NCBI RefSeq assembly: GCF_002931555.1
Contig: NZ_PSTZ01000007.1
Location: forward strand, 744,001-808,000
Source: Pseudoclavibacter sp. RFBB5
GTDB taxonomy: Bacteria; Actinomycetota; Actinomycetes; Actinomycetales; Microbacteriaceae
DNA: 64,000 nt
Direction of reading: 5' to 3'
Positions 21,711 to 31,150 of the stretch are shown here, piece by piece. How positions within the stretch are numbered: position 1 is the first letter of the stretch; each line of letters starts with the position of its first letter. The notes under the pieces are model-generated. The model made no database searches and was not told the DNA's origin. It worked only from the letters and a program-made list of their open reading frames with translations. The position numbers and the translations under genes are program-made.

Positions 21711-23057
21711 CTAGAGCGCGCCCTCGACACGGAGAACCCCCGTGACGCGACGCGATGCCTCGTGAGCGGCCAGGGCCTCGGCAAGGGCCGAGAGGGCTCG
21801 TTCGGTTGCGGCGTGCGTGCCGATGACGAGGGTCGCCCCGCCCTCGGCTGAGTCTGCGGAGTGGCCCGCGGGCGAGCCATCCTGACCACCGGCGCTGCGC
21901 TGCTCGAGCGTCGAGACCGAGACGCCGAAGTCGCTGAAGACCTTCGCGATCTCCGCGAGCACACCGGGACGGTCGTGCACTTCGAGGATGATCTGGTAGC
22001 GGGTCGTGATCTCGCCGACCTCGAGTACCGGCAGGTCCGCGTGCGTCGACTCACCCAGGCCTGGTCCGCCGTTGACGCGGCGCCTGGCGGAGGAGACGAG
22101 GTCACCGAGGACCGCCGAGGCGGTCTCCACTCCCCCGGCGCCAGCACCGTAGAACATGAGGTCGCCGGCGGCCTGCGCCTGCACGAAGACGGCGTTGTTC
22201 CCGCCGTGCACCGAGGCGAGCGGGTGCTGTTCGTCGACGAGCGCCGGGTAGACGCGCGCCGAGATGCCCTCGACGCCGTCGGAGCCCGTCACGCGCTCGC
22301 AGATCGCGAGCAGCTTGACCACGAAGCCAGCCGCCTTCGCTCGCTCGATCTGCTCGATGGTGATCTCCGTGATGCCCTCACGGTGCACGAGCTCGACGGG
22401 CACCTCGGTGTGGAAGGCGATGGACGCCAGGATGGCCGCCTTCTGCTGCGCGTCGTAGCCGCCGATGTCGGCCGTCGGGTCTGCTTCGGCGTAGCCGAGT
22501 TCCGTCGCGATGCGCAGGGCCTCCTCCAGGGAGTCGCCCCTGGTGTGCATCCGGTCGAGGATGAAGTTGGTCGTGCCGTTCACGATGCCCAGGATGCGCT
22601 CGACCCTGTCGCCGGCGAGGCTGTCGCGCAGCGGGCGGATGATCGGGATGGCGCCCGCCACGGCGGCCTCGTACGTGAGCTGCGCGCCGACCCGGCGCGC
22701 CTGGTCGAACAGCTCGGGCCCATGCGCCGCGACGAGCGCCTTGTTCGCGGTGACGACGTCGGCGCCCGTGGACAGCGCCAGGGAGATGAGGTGCTTCGCC
22801 GGGTCGATGCCGCCCATGAGCTCGATGACGATGTCCGAGCCCAGGATGAGGCGTTCGGCGTCGTCGGTGAACAGCTCCTTGGGCAGGTCGACGTCGCGCT
22901 TCGCGTCGACGTTGCGCACCGCGATGCCGGTGAGCAGCAGCGGGGCCCCCACCCTGGCAGCGAGTTCCTCGGCGTTCTCGAGCAGGATGCGGGCGACCTG
23001 CGAGCCGACGGATCCCGCGCCAAGCAGGGCGACACGGATGGGTCGGTTCTGGTTCAT
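21711..23057 (-). CDS. hom: Homoserine dehydrogenase
   Basis: 448 residues. The NAD(P)-binding loop is VALLGAGSVGSQVA at the N-terminus. The catalytic core follows, with NGTTNFIL and YAEADPTADIGGYDAQQKAAILAS. A C-terminal ACT domain (RYQIILEVHDRPGVLAEIAKV) probably mediates threonine feedback inhibition. ATG 23057 has an AGGAGA site; a longer frame to 23084 would overlap lysA. The product feeds thrB here and metX at 42.9 kb. Confidence 0.96.
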   Translation of the reverse strand: MNQNRPIRVALLGAGSVGSQVARILLENAEELAARVGAPLLLTGIAVRNVDAKRDVDLPKELFTDDAERLILGSDIVIELMGGIDPAKHLISLALSTGADVVTANKALVAAHGPELFDQARRVGAQLTYEAAVAGAIPIIRPLRDSLAGDRVERILGIVNGTTNFILDRMHTRGDSLEEALRIATELGYAEADPTADIGGYDAQQKAAILASIAFHTEVPVELVHREGITEITIEQIERAKAAGFVVKLLAICERVTGSDGVEGISARVYPALVDEQHPLASVHGGNNAVFVQAQAAGDLMFYGAGAGGVETASAVLGDLVSSARRRVNGGPGLGESTHADLPVLEVGEITTRYQIILEVHDRPGVLAEIAKVFSDFGVSVSTLEQRSAGGQDGSPAGHSADSAEGGATLVIGTHAATERALSALAEALAAHEASRRVTGVLRVEGAL

Positions 23058-23070
23058 CGGTTCTCCTCGG

Positions 23071-24531
23071 TTACGGGCGCTCATCGGTCACGGCAGCTGC
23101 GAGTCCCGCGTCTCTGGCAAGCAGATCGGTCACGGTCTCAGCACGGATCAGCGTGCGCGTCTCGCCGTCGCGAACCGCGACGACGGCCGGTCGGCCGATC
23201 ATGTTGTAGTTGCTCGAGAGCGACCAGCAGTACGCGCCGGTCGCTGGCACGGCGACGAGGTCGCCGGGGGCGACATCGCTCGGGAGATAGTCTGCCAGAA
23301 CGACGATGTCGCCGGATTCGCAGTGTTTTCCAACGACACGAACGAGCGCTGGCCCGGCAGCGGACGCCCGCGACGCGAGGCGGACGCTGTATTCGGCCTC
23401 GTAGAGCGCGGCCCTGACGTTGTCGCTCATGCCGCCGTCCACGGAGACGTAGAGGCGGTCGGCGCTGCCCCCGGCGTCGAGTGGGACGCGGACGTTCTTC
23501 GTCGTGCCCACCTCGTAGAGCGCCGTGCCGGCCGGCCCGATGATGGTGCGGCCCGGCTCGAACGCCATGTTCGGGACGGCGATGCCTAGCCGCGAGCAGG
23601 CGTCCGCCACGTGGGAGGCGATGTGGGCGGCCATCGTGCGGATGTCGGTCGGCGTCTCGCGCGGCAGGTAGGCGATGCCGTAGCCGCCGCCGAGGTTCAG
23701 CTCGGGCACCGGCCCTCCGGCGAGCAGGCGCGCGTGCACGGCGACGAGGCGGTCCGCCGCCTCGCCGAACCCGTCCGCGTCGAAGATCTGCGAACCGATG
23801 TGCGAGTGCAACCCGAGGAACTCGAGCGAGTGGTGCTCCCGGATACGGGCGACGAACGCCTCCACCTCATCGAGCGGGATGCCGAACTTCTGGTCTTCGC
23901 GACTCGTGGCGAGGAACTCGTGCGTGGAGGCGTGCACCCCGGAGTTGACGCGGACGCGCACGGGCTGCCTGACCCCCGCGGCGGCGGCGGCCGCGGCGAC
24001 GCGATCGAGCTCCTGGGTGCTGTCCAGCACGATCCCACCGATCCCGGCGGCGACGGCGAGGCCGATCTCTCGGTTCGACTTGTTGTTCCCGTGGAAGCCG
24101 ATCAGCGCGGGCGGCGCGCCGGCCGCCAGCGCCAGCGCCAGCTCCCCCTCGCTGCACACGTCGATCGCGCAGCCAGCCTCGAGCATCCACCTCACGACCT
24201 CGGCGCTCAGAAACGCCTTGCCCGCGTAGTAGACCTTGGCCGAGACCCCGAGTGGCGCGAATGCGTCGGTGAAGGCCGCGACGGTCTCGCTTGCCCTCGC
24301 TCGCGCATCCGACTCGTCGACGATGTAGAGCGGGGTGCCGAACTGCTCTGCGAGCGCGCGGACATCCGCACCCGCAATCGAGACCGCGCCGTCTTCGGCG
24401 CGATTCGCATTCCTCGACCAGACGTGGGCGTCGAGCTCGTTCAGGTCACTCGGCACCTCGAGGGCAGCAGGGGCGAGCGGGTTCGCTCCGGTCAGGTGGA
24501 CAGCTTGTGGTTCGCGGAGAGCTTCAGGCAC
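23071..24531 (-). CDS. lysA: Diaminopimelate decarboxylase
   Basis: 486 residues, fold type III PLP enzyme. The PLP lysine is in VYYAGKAFLS near residue 100. The HSHIGSQIF histidine, the glycine-rich LNLGGGYGIAY, the AFEPGRTIIGPAG phosphate site and the VVGKHCESGDI catalytic cysteine are all present. It makes lysine from meso-diaminopimelate. It lies between the DUF2993 genes and hom in the conserved actinobacterial argS-lysA-hom order. Confidence 0.96.
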   Translation of the reverse strand: MPEALREPQAVHLTGANPLAPAALEVPSDLNELDAHVWSRNANRAEDGAVSIAGADVRALAEQFGTPLYIVDESDARARASETVAAFTDAFAPLGVSAKVYYAGKAFLSAEVVRWMLEAGCAIDVCSEGELALALAAGAPPALIGFHGNNKSNREIGLAVAAGIGGIVLDSTQELDRVAAAAAAAGVRQPVRVRVNSGVHASTHEFLATSREDQKFGIPLDEVEAFVARIREHHSLEFLGLHSHIGSQIFDADGFGEAADRLVAVHARLLAGGPVPELNLGGGYGIAYLPRETPTDIRTMAAHIASHVADACSRLGIAVPNMAFEPGRTIIGPAGTALYEVGTTKNVRVPLDAGGSADRLYVSVDGGMSDNVRAALYEAEYSVRLASRASAAGPALVRVVGKHCESGDIVVLADYLPSDVAPGDLVAVPATGAYCWSLSSNYNMIGRPAVVAVRDGETRTLIRAETVTDLLARDAGLAAAVTDERP

Positions 24532-24591
24532 CAGAGCATGCTATCGGCTGGCCTCTCGGCGGAACAGGCCGCCGGCGCCGACACGCAGGGG

Positions 24592-25707
24592 CTACAGGCA
24601 GTCGGCCACCGCGGGGAGCTCGTCGAGCCTCGCACCATCGACCTGCCAGGAGAACGTGATCGCCTCGCTGGAGACACCCGCGTCGGTGACCGTCGCCTCG
24701 AGCCCCGAGTCCGCGCACGTCGGCACCTCGACCTTCTCGTCGGACCCGAAGGGAATGCTCGTCCCGAACAGCGTCATGCTGCTGTCGTTCGTCACGAAGA
24801 GCTTCCCGTCGGCGGTCTCGTACCCGAGCTCAGACTCGACCTTGACCTGGAACTCACCAGTTCCGCTCACGGCCTCGATGTTGATGACATCGTCGCCGTA
24901 GCTGATCGTCGTCTCGTAGGACTCGGTGTCGATCTCGCTCTCCTCGCCCTGGAGAGCGGTCGGAACGCCATCGAGAACGTCGGTCGCCACCGAGAGATCG
25001 ACGGTCGTGGCGTCCACCTGACCCTCCAGCGATGCGTCGATGCCCCTGAGGTCGATGCCGACCGTGATCCCTTCATCGCCCACCGAGGTCAGGGTCGCGT
25101 GCTCGATCTTGCCGGTGAGCACCTGCGCGAGCACGCTGAAGCCGTCCACGGCGACGGTGTACTCCGTCGGAGCTGAAGCCTCCCCGTAGTTGTCGATGAC
25201 GATCTTGCTCGCTTGCTCCTCGAGCGCGCTGGTCACGTTTGCCCGAGCCGCGAACTCGCCGATGACCAGGCCACCCGCGACCACCACGACCCCGACGGCG
25301 GTCCACAGCCACCACTGCGCGTACCAGGGCCGCGGCCTCTTGCCCTGCGGGGGCTGACCGCCTTGCCACGGGCCCGGCTGCTGACCGTTCGGGGGCGGAC
25401 CGCCCGCGACCTGCTGGCCGTAGCCGCTCCCCTGCGGCTGGCCGAACGGACGCTGCTGAGGCTGGCCGTAGGCGGGACCATGGGGTTGCTGACCGTAGCC
25501 AGGCTGCGGCTGCGGCTGCTGCTGGCCGTACCCTGGGCGCTGACCGAAGCCAGGCTGCTGAGGCTGCTGCCCGTATCCCTGCTGCTGGCCCTGGCCCGGC
25601 TGCGGTTGACCGAAGCCGGGCTGCTGGGGTTGCTGACCGTACCCCGGCTGCTGCTGACCCTGACGTGGCTGATGCCCGAAGCCCTGTCCGTTCGGCGGGA
25701 TGCTCAT
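24592..25707 (-). CDS. DUF2993 (LmeA-like) protein with Gln/Pro/Gly-rich N-terminus
   Basis: 371 residues from ATG 25707 (GGAGAACT site). Residues 1-125 are repeats of PGYGQQ and PGFGQ type and are probably cytosolic. A single membrane span follows (WLWTAVGVVVVAGGLVIGEF). The rest is an outward-facing DUF2993 domain with FSVLAQVLTGKIEHATLTS. The family includes LmeA of mycobacteria, a lipid-binding envelope protein involved in mannan elongation; a lipid-binding envelope role is inferred. A paralogue lies directly upstream. Confidence 0.85.
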   Translation of the reverse strand: MSIPPNGQGFGHQPRQGQQQPGYGQQPQQPGFGQPQPGQGQQQGYGQQPQQPGFGQRPGYGQQQPQPQPGYGQQPHGPAYGQPQQRPFGQPQGSGYGQQVAGGPPPNGQQPGPWQGGQPPQGKRPRPWYAQWWLWTAVGVVVVAGGLVIGEFAARANVTSALEEQASKIVIDNYGEASAPTEYTVAVDGFSVLAQVLTGKIEHATLTSVGDEGITVGIDLRGIDASLEGQVDATTVDLSVATDVLDGVPTALQGEESEIDTESYETTISYGDDVINIEAVSGTGEFQVKVESELGYETADGKLFVTNDSSMTLFGTSIPFGSDEKVEVPTCADSGLEATVTDAGVSSEAITFSWQVDGARLDELPAVADCL

Positions 25708-25812
25708 CTCAGTTCTCCAGTTCCTCAGCGGCTGAGTCGGCGACGCGCTGAGGGCGAGCCGTCGAGCCCAGGGTGGCCTCGTCGGCACGGACCCCATCGT
25801 CTCAGCTCGAAA

Positions 25813-26616
25813 CTAGTCGCGACAGGTGGAGAACTCCCCGGAATCCGGGATCTCGGCCGTGAGCGCGATGTTCCTCGCTTCGACACCGACCGTCAGCATC
25901 CCCTCGCCGATGCGCAACTCCGAAACGTGCAGACCCGCGGGCAGGTAGTCGGCGGTGCAGATGGGCACCGCGAACTCGTCGATGTCGGGAAGGGCCTGCG
26001 TGAGCGCCTGCCCGAACGCGCTGCCGGAGACCTCGACGTTCGTGGGGTCGATGACCACCTCGCCGTCAACGAGCCGCAGCTGCGCATCCACGGTGAGCAC
26101 ACCGGTGATGCCGAGGAAGGAGACCGTGGATGCGTACGACAGCTCATCTTCACCGAGCGTCAGCGATGCATCCGTCCCCGGCAGGGCCGCGACCCCTTCG
26201 AGCGTCGCCTCGGGAACGTCGAGGGTGCCCGTGAGCATCTCCGTCCGCATGCCGTCGAAGATGTGCACGCCGTAGGCGTCGACGCTCGCCGCCAGGTTCA
26301 GTCCGAACGCCGTCAGCTCATCCGCCGACACCGTGACGTGACTCGCCCGACCGGATGCGAGCTGCCAGAGCGTCGAGAAGCCGTGCACGCGGGCTTCGAC
26401 ATCACCCTCGACCCCGGGCGGGAGCGAGTCCTGCACGTGCTGCGCGATCCGGTCCTGCGCGACGAGGCGCACGCCGACATCGAGTCCGACGAGGAGCAGC
26501 AGGGCGCCGAGCGCCCAAAGCGCGGCCTTCACCCAGCGGCGCATCCTCCGCCTCCGCTGCGGCCTCGGGACCTGTCCGGGGCCGAGCGGCGGCTCGGCGG
26601 AGATGACCGGCGTCAC
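25813..26616 (-). CDS. DUF2993 (LmeA-like) membrane-anchored protein
   Basis: 267 residues. A short basic N-terminus (RRRRMRRWVK) precedes one span (ALWALGALLLLVGLDVGVRLV) and an outward-facing DUF2993 domain with HGFSTLWQLASGRASHVTVSADEL. It lacks the Gln/Pro-rich N-terminus of its neighbour. The two appear to be diverged tandem paralogues. GTG 26616 is 7 nt from the argS stop. The exact start is uncertain because in-frame alternatives exist within the first 25 codons. Confidence 0.82.
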   Translation of the reverse strand: MTPVISAEPPLGPGQVPRPQRRRRMRRWVKAALWALGALLLLVGLDVGVRLVAQDRIAQHVQDSLPPGVEGDVEARVHGFSTLWQLASGRASHVTVSADELTAFGLNLAASVDAYGVHIFDGMRTEMLTGTLDVPEATLEGVAALPGTDASLTLGEDELSYASTVSFLGITGVLTVDAQLRLVDGEVVIDPTNVEVSGSAFGQALTQALPDIDEFAVPICTADYLPAGLHVSELRIGEGMLTVGVEARNIALTAEIPDSGEFSTCRD

Positions 26617-26623
26617 GCGGAGC

Positions 26624-28288
26624 TCACATCCGCTCTGGCGCGGAGACCCCGAGCATCGTGAGCGCAGAGCGCAGGACCGTGCTCGTGGCGTCGTTCAGCC
26701 AGAGGCGCGTGCGGTGCAGGTCGGTGATCTCGTCGTCCCCCCGCGGAATGACGCGGCAGCTGTCGTACCACCGGTGGTAGAGCCCTGCGAGCTCCTCCGC
26801 GAAGCGCGCGACGCGGTGCGGCTCGCGCAGCTCGGCGGCCGCCGCCACGACGCGCGGGAAGTCCTGGAGAGCGCCGAGCAGCGCGGACTCGGACTCGTGG
26901 TCGAGGAGGGACGGCTCGAAGGCCGAGCGGTCGACGCCGGACTCAGCCGCGTTTCGCCCCACGGCGCACGTGCGAGCGTGCGCGTACTGCACGTAGTAGA
27001 CGGGGTTGTCGTTCGTGCGCTGCGCGAGGACATCGAGGTCGATGTCGAGGGTCGAGTTGGCGGACGAGCGCACAAGCGCGTACCGACCCGCGTCCACGCC
27101 CACTGCGTCGACGAGGTCGTCGAGCGTGACGATCGTGCCAGCGCGCTTCGACATGCGAACCGGCTCGCCGTCCTTCACGAGGTTCACCATCTGGCCGATG
27201 AGGATCTGCAGGTTCACGCCGGGCTGGTCGCCGAAGGCCGCGACCATGGCCATCATGCGTGCGACGTACCCGTGGTGGTCGGCGCCGAGCATGATGATGC
27301 ACTGGTCGAAGCCCCGCTCGCGCTTGTCGAGGTAGTAGCCGATGTCGCCGGCCATGTAGGTCGGGCTGCCGTTCGAGCGCACGACGACACGATCTTTGTC
27401 GTCGCCGTACTCCGTCGTGCGCAGCCACTGCGCGCCGTCCTGCTCGAAGATCTGACCCTGCTCGCGCAGACGCTCGATGGCGCGTCCCACGGCGCCGGAC
27501 TCGTGCACCGAATCCTCATGGAAGAAGACGTCGAAGTCGACACCGAAGTCGTGGAGCTTCTGCTTGATCTCGCCGAACATCTGCTCGACGCCCTTCGAGC
27601 GGAAGACTTCCTGCTGCGCCTCCCGATCGAGCTCGGCGAGCCCGTCGCCGTAGGCCGCAGCCACCTGCCCCGCGATGTCGGAGATGTACGCGCCGCCGTA
27701 GCCGTCCTCCGGCGTGCCCTCGCCGAGGTAGGCGGCGAGCAGCGAGCGGGCGAAGCGGTCGATCTGCGCGCCGTGGTCGTTGAAGTAGTACTCGCGTGTC
27801 ACGTCAGCGCCGGCAGCGATGAGCACGCGTGCCAGCGAGTCGCCGACCGCGGCCCAGCGGACGCCGCCCATGTGGATGGGGCCCGTCGGGTTGGCCGACA
27901 CGAACTCCAGGTTGATCTTGACGTCGGCAAGCGAGTCGCCATTGCCGTAGGCCGCACCGGCGTCGACGATGACCTTCGCGAGCGAGCCAGCCGTGGCCGT
28001 GTCGAGCGTGATGTTGATGAAGCCGGGGCCGGCGACCTCGGCGCTCGCCACCTGCGCGTCGAGCACCAGCTGCTCGACGATGCTCGCGGCCAGCTCACGC
28101 GGGTTCGTGCCGACACGCTTCGCGAGCCGCATCGCGACGTTCGAGGCCCAGTCGCCGTGGTCGCGGTTCCGCGGACGCTCGAGCACGATGTCCGCTTCGG
28201 GGACCGTGATGCCTGCCGCGCCCTCGAGGGGTGCGAGCGCGGCGTTGACAGCGGTGGTGAGAGCCGTGACGAGAGCTGGAGAAGTCAT
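26624..28288 (-). CDS. argS: Arginyl-tRNA synthetase
   Basis: 554 residues, class Ia. The HIGH-type motif is [17 protein letters not shown] near residue 130, and the KMSKS-like element is [18 protein letters not shown] near 385. The N-terminal Add-1 domain and the C-terminal DALR anticodon-binding domain ([19 protein letters not shown]) are both complete. ATG 28288 is preceded by a TAGGAT element 9 nt upstream, so the leader is very short. A 782-aa open frame on the other strand is antisense. Confidence 0.97.
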   Translation of the reverse strand: MTSPALVTALTTAVNAALAPLEGAAGITVPEADIVLERPRNRDHGDWASNVAMRLAKRVGTNPRELAASIVEQLVLDAQVASAEVAGPGFINITLDTATAGSLAKVIVDAGAAYGNGDSLADVKINLEFVSANPTGPIHMGGVRWAAVGDSLARVLIAAGADVTREYYFNDHGAQIDRFARSLLAAYLGEGTPEDGYGGAYISDIAGQVAAAYGDGLAELDREAQQEVFRSKGVEQMFGEIKQKLHDFGVDFDVFFHEDSVHESGAVGRAIERLREQGQIFEQDGAQWLRTTEYGDDKDRVVVRSNGSPTYMAGDIGYYLDKRERGFDQCIIMLGADHHGYVARMMAMVAAFGDQPGVNLQILIGQMVNLVKDGEPVRMSKRAGTIVTLDDLVDAVGVDAGRYALVRSSANSTLDIDLDVLAQRTNDNPVYYVQYAHARTCAVGRNAAESGVDRSAFEPSLLDHESESALLGALQDFPRVVAAAAELREPHRVARFAEELAGLYHRWYDSCRVIPRGDDEITDLHRTRLWLNDATSTVLRSALTMLGVSAPERM

Positions 28289-28345
28289 AGACCACCCATC
28301 CTAGAGCCGAGACGGGCGCTCCGGCGGCGCGAAGGAGCGCCGGGG

Positions 28346-29137
28346 TCAGCCCAGCTGGACCCGCTCGGTCCAGTCCTCGAGGATGACCTCGCTCGACGTC
28401 GCGTTCACGTGGAGTTTCGAGAGGCGGAGATTCGCAATGGTGTTGCTGAGGAAGGCGGTGTCGGCGGCATCCCGACCGCTCGCGATGCGCTGCATGAGGC
28501 GGCGCGGCGCCAGGTGGGTGGCATCCACGACATACCAGGCCCCGTCGACGAGCACCTCGACCACGGCGTGGAAGTCCATCGGCACCAGGCCGGGAGCGTA
28601 GACGGACACGAGCCGTGCCGGCAGGTCGTTGGCGCGCAGGAACGCGATGGTCAGGTGCGCGAAGTCACGGCAGACTCCCTGGCGCTTCAGGAACGTGTCT
28701 CGCGCGCCGTCGGTCGGCGCGCTGGAGCCCGGCACGTAGCTGATGTTCCTCGAGACCCAGTCGACGACCGCATCGACGAGCTCGAAACCCTGCTTGCCGC
28801 GGAACATCGAGCGGGCCGTGGGCCCGAGCAGGTCGGACTCCGCGTAGCGAGAGGGGCGGCGGAACTGGATGAGATCGAGTTCCTCCGGCTCGTTCGCCTG
28901 CGCGCGTCCGAGAACCGTCGCGCTGTAGCGCATCTCGATGTGCCTAGCTGAGGTCGTCACGCGGTGCAGCCGGCACTCGGAGCGGTCGATCGACTCGATG
29001 ACCTCGAGCGGCTGTCCGTCGCCCGTGATCGTGAACGTCTCGCTCTCGAGGCTCGCCAGCGTGTGGGCGGCTATCGAGAACACGAGGTCGGCTTCCCCGT
29101 CGAGTTCGAGGTCAATGGCAGATTCGATCTTTCGCAT
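28346..29137 (-). CDS. Transglutaminase-like cysteine peptidase family protein
   Basis: 263 residues. The transglutaminase core has the Cys-His-Asp triad in order: RQGVCRDFAHLTIAFLRAN, MDFHAVVEVLVDG and WYVVDATHLAPR. An N-terminal all-beta domain precedes it. There is no signal peptide. The substrate is unknown; bacterial members are often peptidases rather than cross-linking enzymes. ATG 29137 is preceded immediately by an in-frame GTG (29140), so the start is ambiguous by one codon. It is monocistronic and divergent from the tRNA-Arg gene. Confidence 0.85.
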   Translation of the reverse strand: MRKIESAIDLELDGEADLVFSIAAHTLASLESETFTITGDGQPLEVIESIDRSECRLHRVTTSARHIEMRYSATVLGRAQANEPEELDLIQFRRPSRYAESDLLGPTARSMFRGKQGFELVDAVVDWVSRNISYVPGSSAPTDGARDTFLKRQGVCRDFAHLTIAFLRANDLPARLVSVYAPGLVPMDFHAVVEVLVDGAWYVVDATHLAPRRLMQRIASGRDAADTAFLSNTIANLRLSKLHVNATSSEVILEDWTERVQLG

Positions 29138-29267
29138 CACCAGCGGATTGTGTCACGCCGTCATGGCGTTCCAGCACAAGTGTGTGCGGCCTCGCAGGGT
29201 GGCGTCGGGATGCCCTCTGGCCCTGTTAGTATTGGCCCCGCGCTGCTGAATGCTCAGCTCCGCGCCC

Positions 29268-29340
29268 GCCTCCGTAGCTCAGTGGATAGAGCACCGGTTT
29301 CCGGTACCGAAGGTCGCAGGTTCGACTCCTGTCGGGGGCA
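29268..29340 (+). tRNA. tRNA-Arg (anticodon CCG)
   Basis: A 73-nt cloverleaf fits: acceptor GCCTCCG pairs with CGGGGGC, D-arm GCTC/GAGC, anticodon loop TTCCGGT with CCG at positions 34-36, and T-arm GCAGG-TTCGACT-CCTGT. Position 27-43 is a C-A mismatch at the base of the anticodon stem. The 3' CCA is not encoded. It reads CGG arginine codons. Confidence 0.93.
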
Positions 29341-29366
29341 CATCTCGATGTCGCGAGGCATCACGC

Positions 29367-29399
29367 ACGGCCCGGTTCTGCAGCGCAGAGCCGGGCCGT
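29367..29399 (+). terminator. Hairpin terminator after tRNA-Arg
   Basis: ACGGCCCGG (29367-29375) pairs with CCGGGCCGT (29391-29399). An inner TTCTG/CAGAG continuation has one wobble. There is no long T tract. It lies 27 nt beyond the tRNA. Confidence 0.6.
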
Positions 29400-29500
29400 C
29401 TGCGCGTGGGCCGGGACCCATCGACCGTCGACATGGCACCGTTGACAGCCGTCGCGACGCGGGGCTACGGTCAGCAGTACCTCGACGAGGGGAGGCAAGG

Positions 29501-29788
29501 ATGCCCACCTACACGTACCGATGCGACAGCTCGCATCGCTTCGACGAGGTTCACACGATGAGTTCCATACCGGATGCATCCACCTGCCCGGAGTGCGGAG
29601 GCGAGGCGCTGCGGCGTCCCGGCGCGCCGCATCTGTCCGCCGCGGGCTCTTCCGCGTACGGCCTCATCGATGCCTCCGCCAGGTCTGCGCACGAGCCCGG
29701 CGTCGTGAGCTCGCTCCCCGGCACTCCGCGCCGGGCCGGATCCGGCGTCACCCGCAATCCGCTCCACGCGAAGCTGCCACGACACTGA
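29501..29788 (+). CDS. fmdB: FmdB-family zinc-ribbon regulatory protein
   Basis: 95 residues, starting MPTYTYRC as FmdB proteins do, with CPECGGEAL at 29-37 as the second knuckle. The first knuckle normally reads CxxC; here it is C8-D-S-S, so one zinc ligand is replaced by Ser with a His next to it. The remaining about 55 residues are low complexity. It has a GGAGG site 5 nt before ATG 29501. It precedes the formamidase gene by 35 nt, the same pairing for which FmdB was named, where it was proposed as a regulator. DNA binding has not been shown for this family in general. Confidence 0.8.
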   Translation: MPTYTYRCDSSHRFDEVHTMSSIPDASTCPECGGEALRRPGAPHLSAAGSSAYGLIDASARSAHEPGVVSSLPGTPRRAGSGVTRNPLHAKLPRH

Positions 29789-29823
29789 CGTCGTGGGGCT
29801 CGCACCAACGAAAGGACCGCCCC

Positions 29824-31077
29824 ATGCCAGACGTGCTGTTTCCCCTCGATTCCTCGAAGAAGTTCGAGGACCAGGAGAAGATCGGCCACAACCGGTGGCA
29901 CCCGGAGATCCCACCGGTGGCCACCGTGAAACCAGGCGACGAGTTCCGAGTCGACTGCCGCGAGTGGTTCGACGGCGCGATCGTCAACGACGACTCGGCC
30001 GAAGACATCCTCAACGCACCGCTGCTCACGGTGCACAAGCTCAGCGGCCCGTTCCGCATCGAGGGGGCGAAGCCCGGCGACCTGCTCATCGTCGACATCC
30101 TCGACGTCGGTCCTATCCCGCAGGAGAAGGGCCCACTCGCGGGCCAGGGCTGGGGGTACACCGGGATCTTCGCGAAGCAGAACGGCGGCGGCTTCCTCAC
30201 CGATCAGTTCCCGGACGCGTACAAGGCGATCTGGGATTTCAGCGGACAGACCGCAACTTCTCGCCACGTGCCTGGGGTGTCCTTCACCGGGCTCATCCAC
30301 CCAGGGCTGATGGGCACGGCTCCGTCGGCGGAGCTGCTCGCGACCTGGAACGCCCGGGAAGGGACGCTCATCGCGACCGACCCGAACCGTGTGCCGCCGC
30401 TCGCACTGCCGCCCGAGCCGCAGTTCGCGGTGCTCGGCTCGCTCCCCGACTCGGAGTTCGACCGCGTCGCGGGTGAGGCCGCCAGGACCGCGCCCCCGCG
30501 GGAGAACGGCGGCAACCAGGACATCAAGAACCTCTCGAAGGGCACCCGCATCTTCTACCCCGTCTTCGTGGACGGAGCGAACCTCTCGATGGGCGACCTG
30601 CACTTCTCCCAGGGCGACGGCGAGATCACCTTCTGCGGCGCCATCGAGATGGGCGGGTTCATGGATGTGCGGGTCGACGTCATCAAGGGCGGCATGGACA
30701 CGTACGGGGTCTCGGAGAACGCGATCTTCATGCCAGGGAACGTGGAGCCGAACTACAGCGAGTGGATCGCGTTCAGCGGCACCTCCGTGACGCTCGACGG
30801 GGAGCAGCGCTACCTCGACTCCCATCTCTCCTACCAGCGAGCATGCCTGCACGCCATCGACTACCTCACGAAGTTCGGCTACGCCCCCGAGCAGGCCTAC
30901 CTGCTGCTCGGATCGGCGCCGATCGAGGGCCGTCTGTCTGGCGTCGTGGACATCCCCAACTCCTGTTCCACGGTGTACCTGCCGACGGCGATCTTCGACT
31001 TCGACGTTCGGCCCTCCGCACGCGGGCCGCATCAGATCGACCCGGGCATGGGGGCGCCGAGGGCCGTCGCCTCCTGA
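29824..31077 (+). CDS. fmdA: Formamidase (acetamidase/formamidase family)
   Basis: 417 residues. Family blocks are HNRWHPEIPPVATVKPGDEF, the Asp/Glu-rich LNAPLLTVHKLSGPF, LLIVDILDVGP, FYPVFVDGANLSMGDLHFSQGDGE and CGAIEMGGFMDVRVDV. It hydrolyses formamide to formate and ammonia, in the cytosol. The ATG at 29824 has a GAAAGGA site. The length is normal for the family. It is probably transcribed with fmdB. Substrate range (formamide versus short amides) cannot be read from the sequence. Confidence 0.93.
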   Translation: MPDVLFPLDSSKKFEDQEKIGHNRWHPEIPPVATVKPGDEFRVDCREWFDGAIVNDDSAEDILNAPLLTVHKLSGPFRIEGAKPGDLLIVDILDVGPIPQEKGPLAGQGWGYTGIFAKQNGGGFLTDQFPDAYKAIWDFSGQTATSRHVPGVSFTGLIHPGLMGTAPSAELLATWNAREGTLIATDPNRVPPLALPPEPQFAVLGSLPDSEFDRVAGEAARTAPPRENGGNQDIKNLSKGTRIFYPVFVDGANLSMGDLHFSQGDGEITFCGAIEMGGFMDVRVDVIKGGMDTYGVSENAIFMPGNVEPNYSEWIAFSGTSVTLDGEQRYLDSHLSYQRACLHAIDYLTKFGYAPEQAYLLLGSAPIEGRLSGVVDIPNSCSTVYLPTAIFDFDVRPSARGPHQIDPGMGAPRAVAS

Positions 31078-31139
31078 GAGGACCCGCCCTCATCTGGGGC
31101 CGCGGGTGGGCGCACGTGGCGCGCCTGCCCGCTGGCCTC

Positions 31140-31145
31140 TACAAT
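31140..31145 (+). promoter_or_regulatory. -10 element (TACAAT) of a leaderless promoter
   Basis: TACAAT ends 5 nt before the GTG at 31151, placing the transcription start at or within the start codon. The -35 region (around 31117-31122) is weak. Confidence 0.5.
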
Positions 31146-31150
31146 CTCGT

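Noticed and set aside
26603-28951. Plus-strand open frame of 782 codons across argS
   Set aside because: Antisense to argS and the transglutaminase gene; no recognisable motif or start context.
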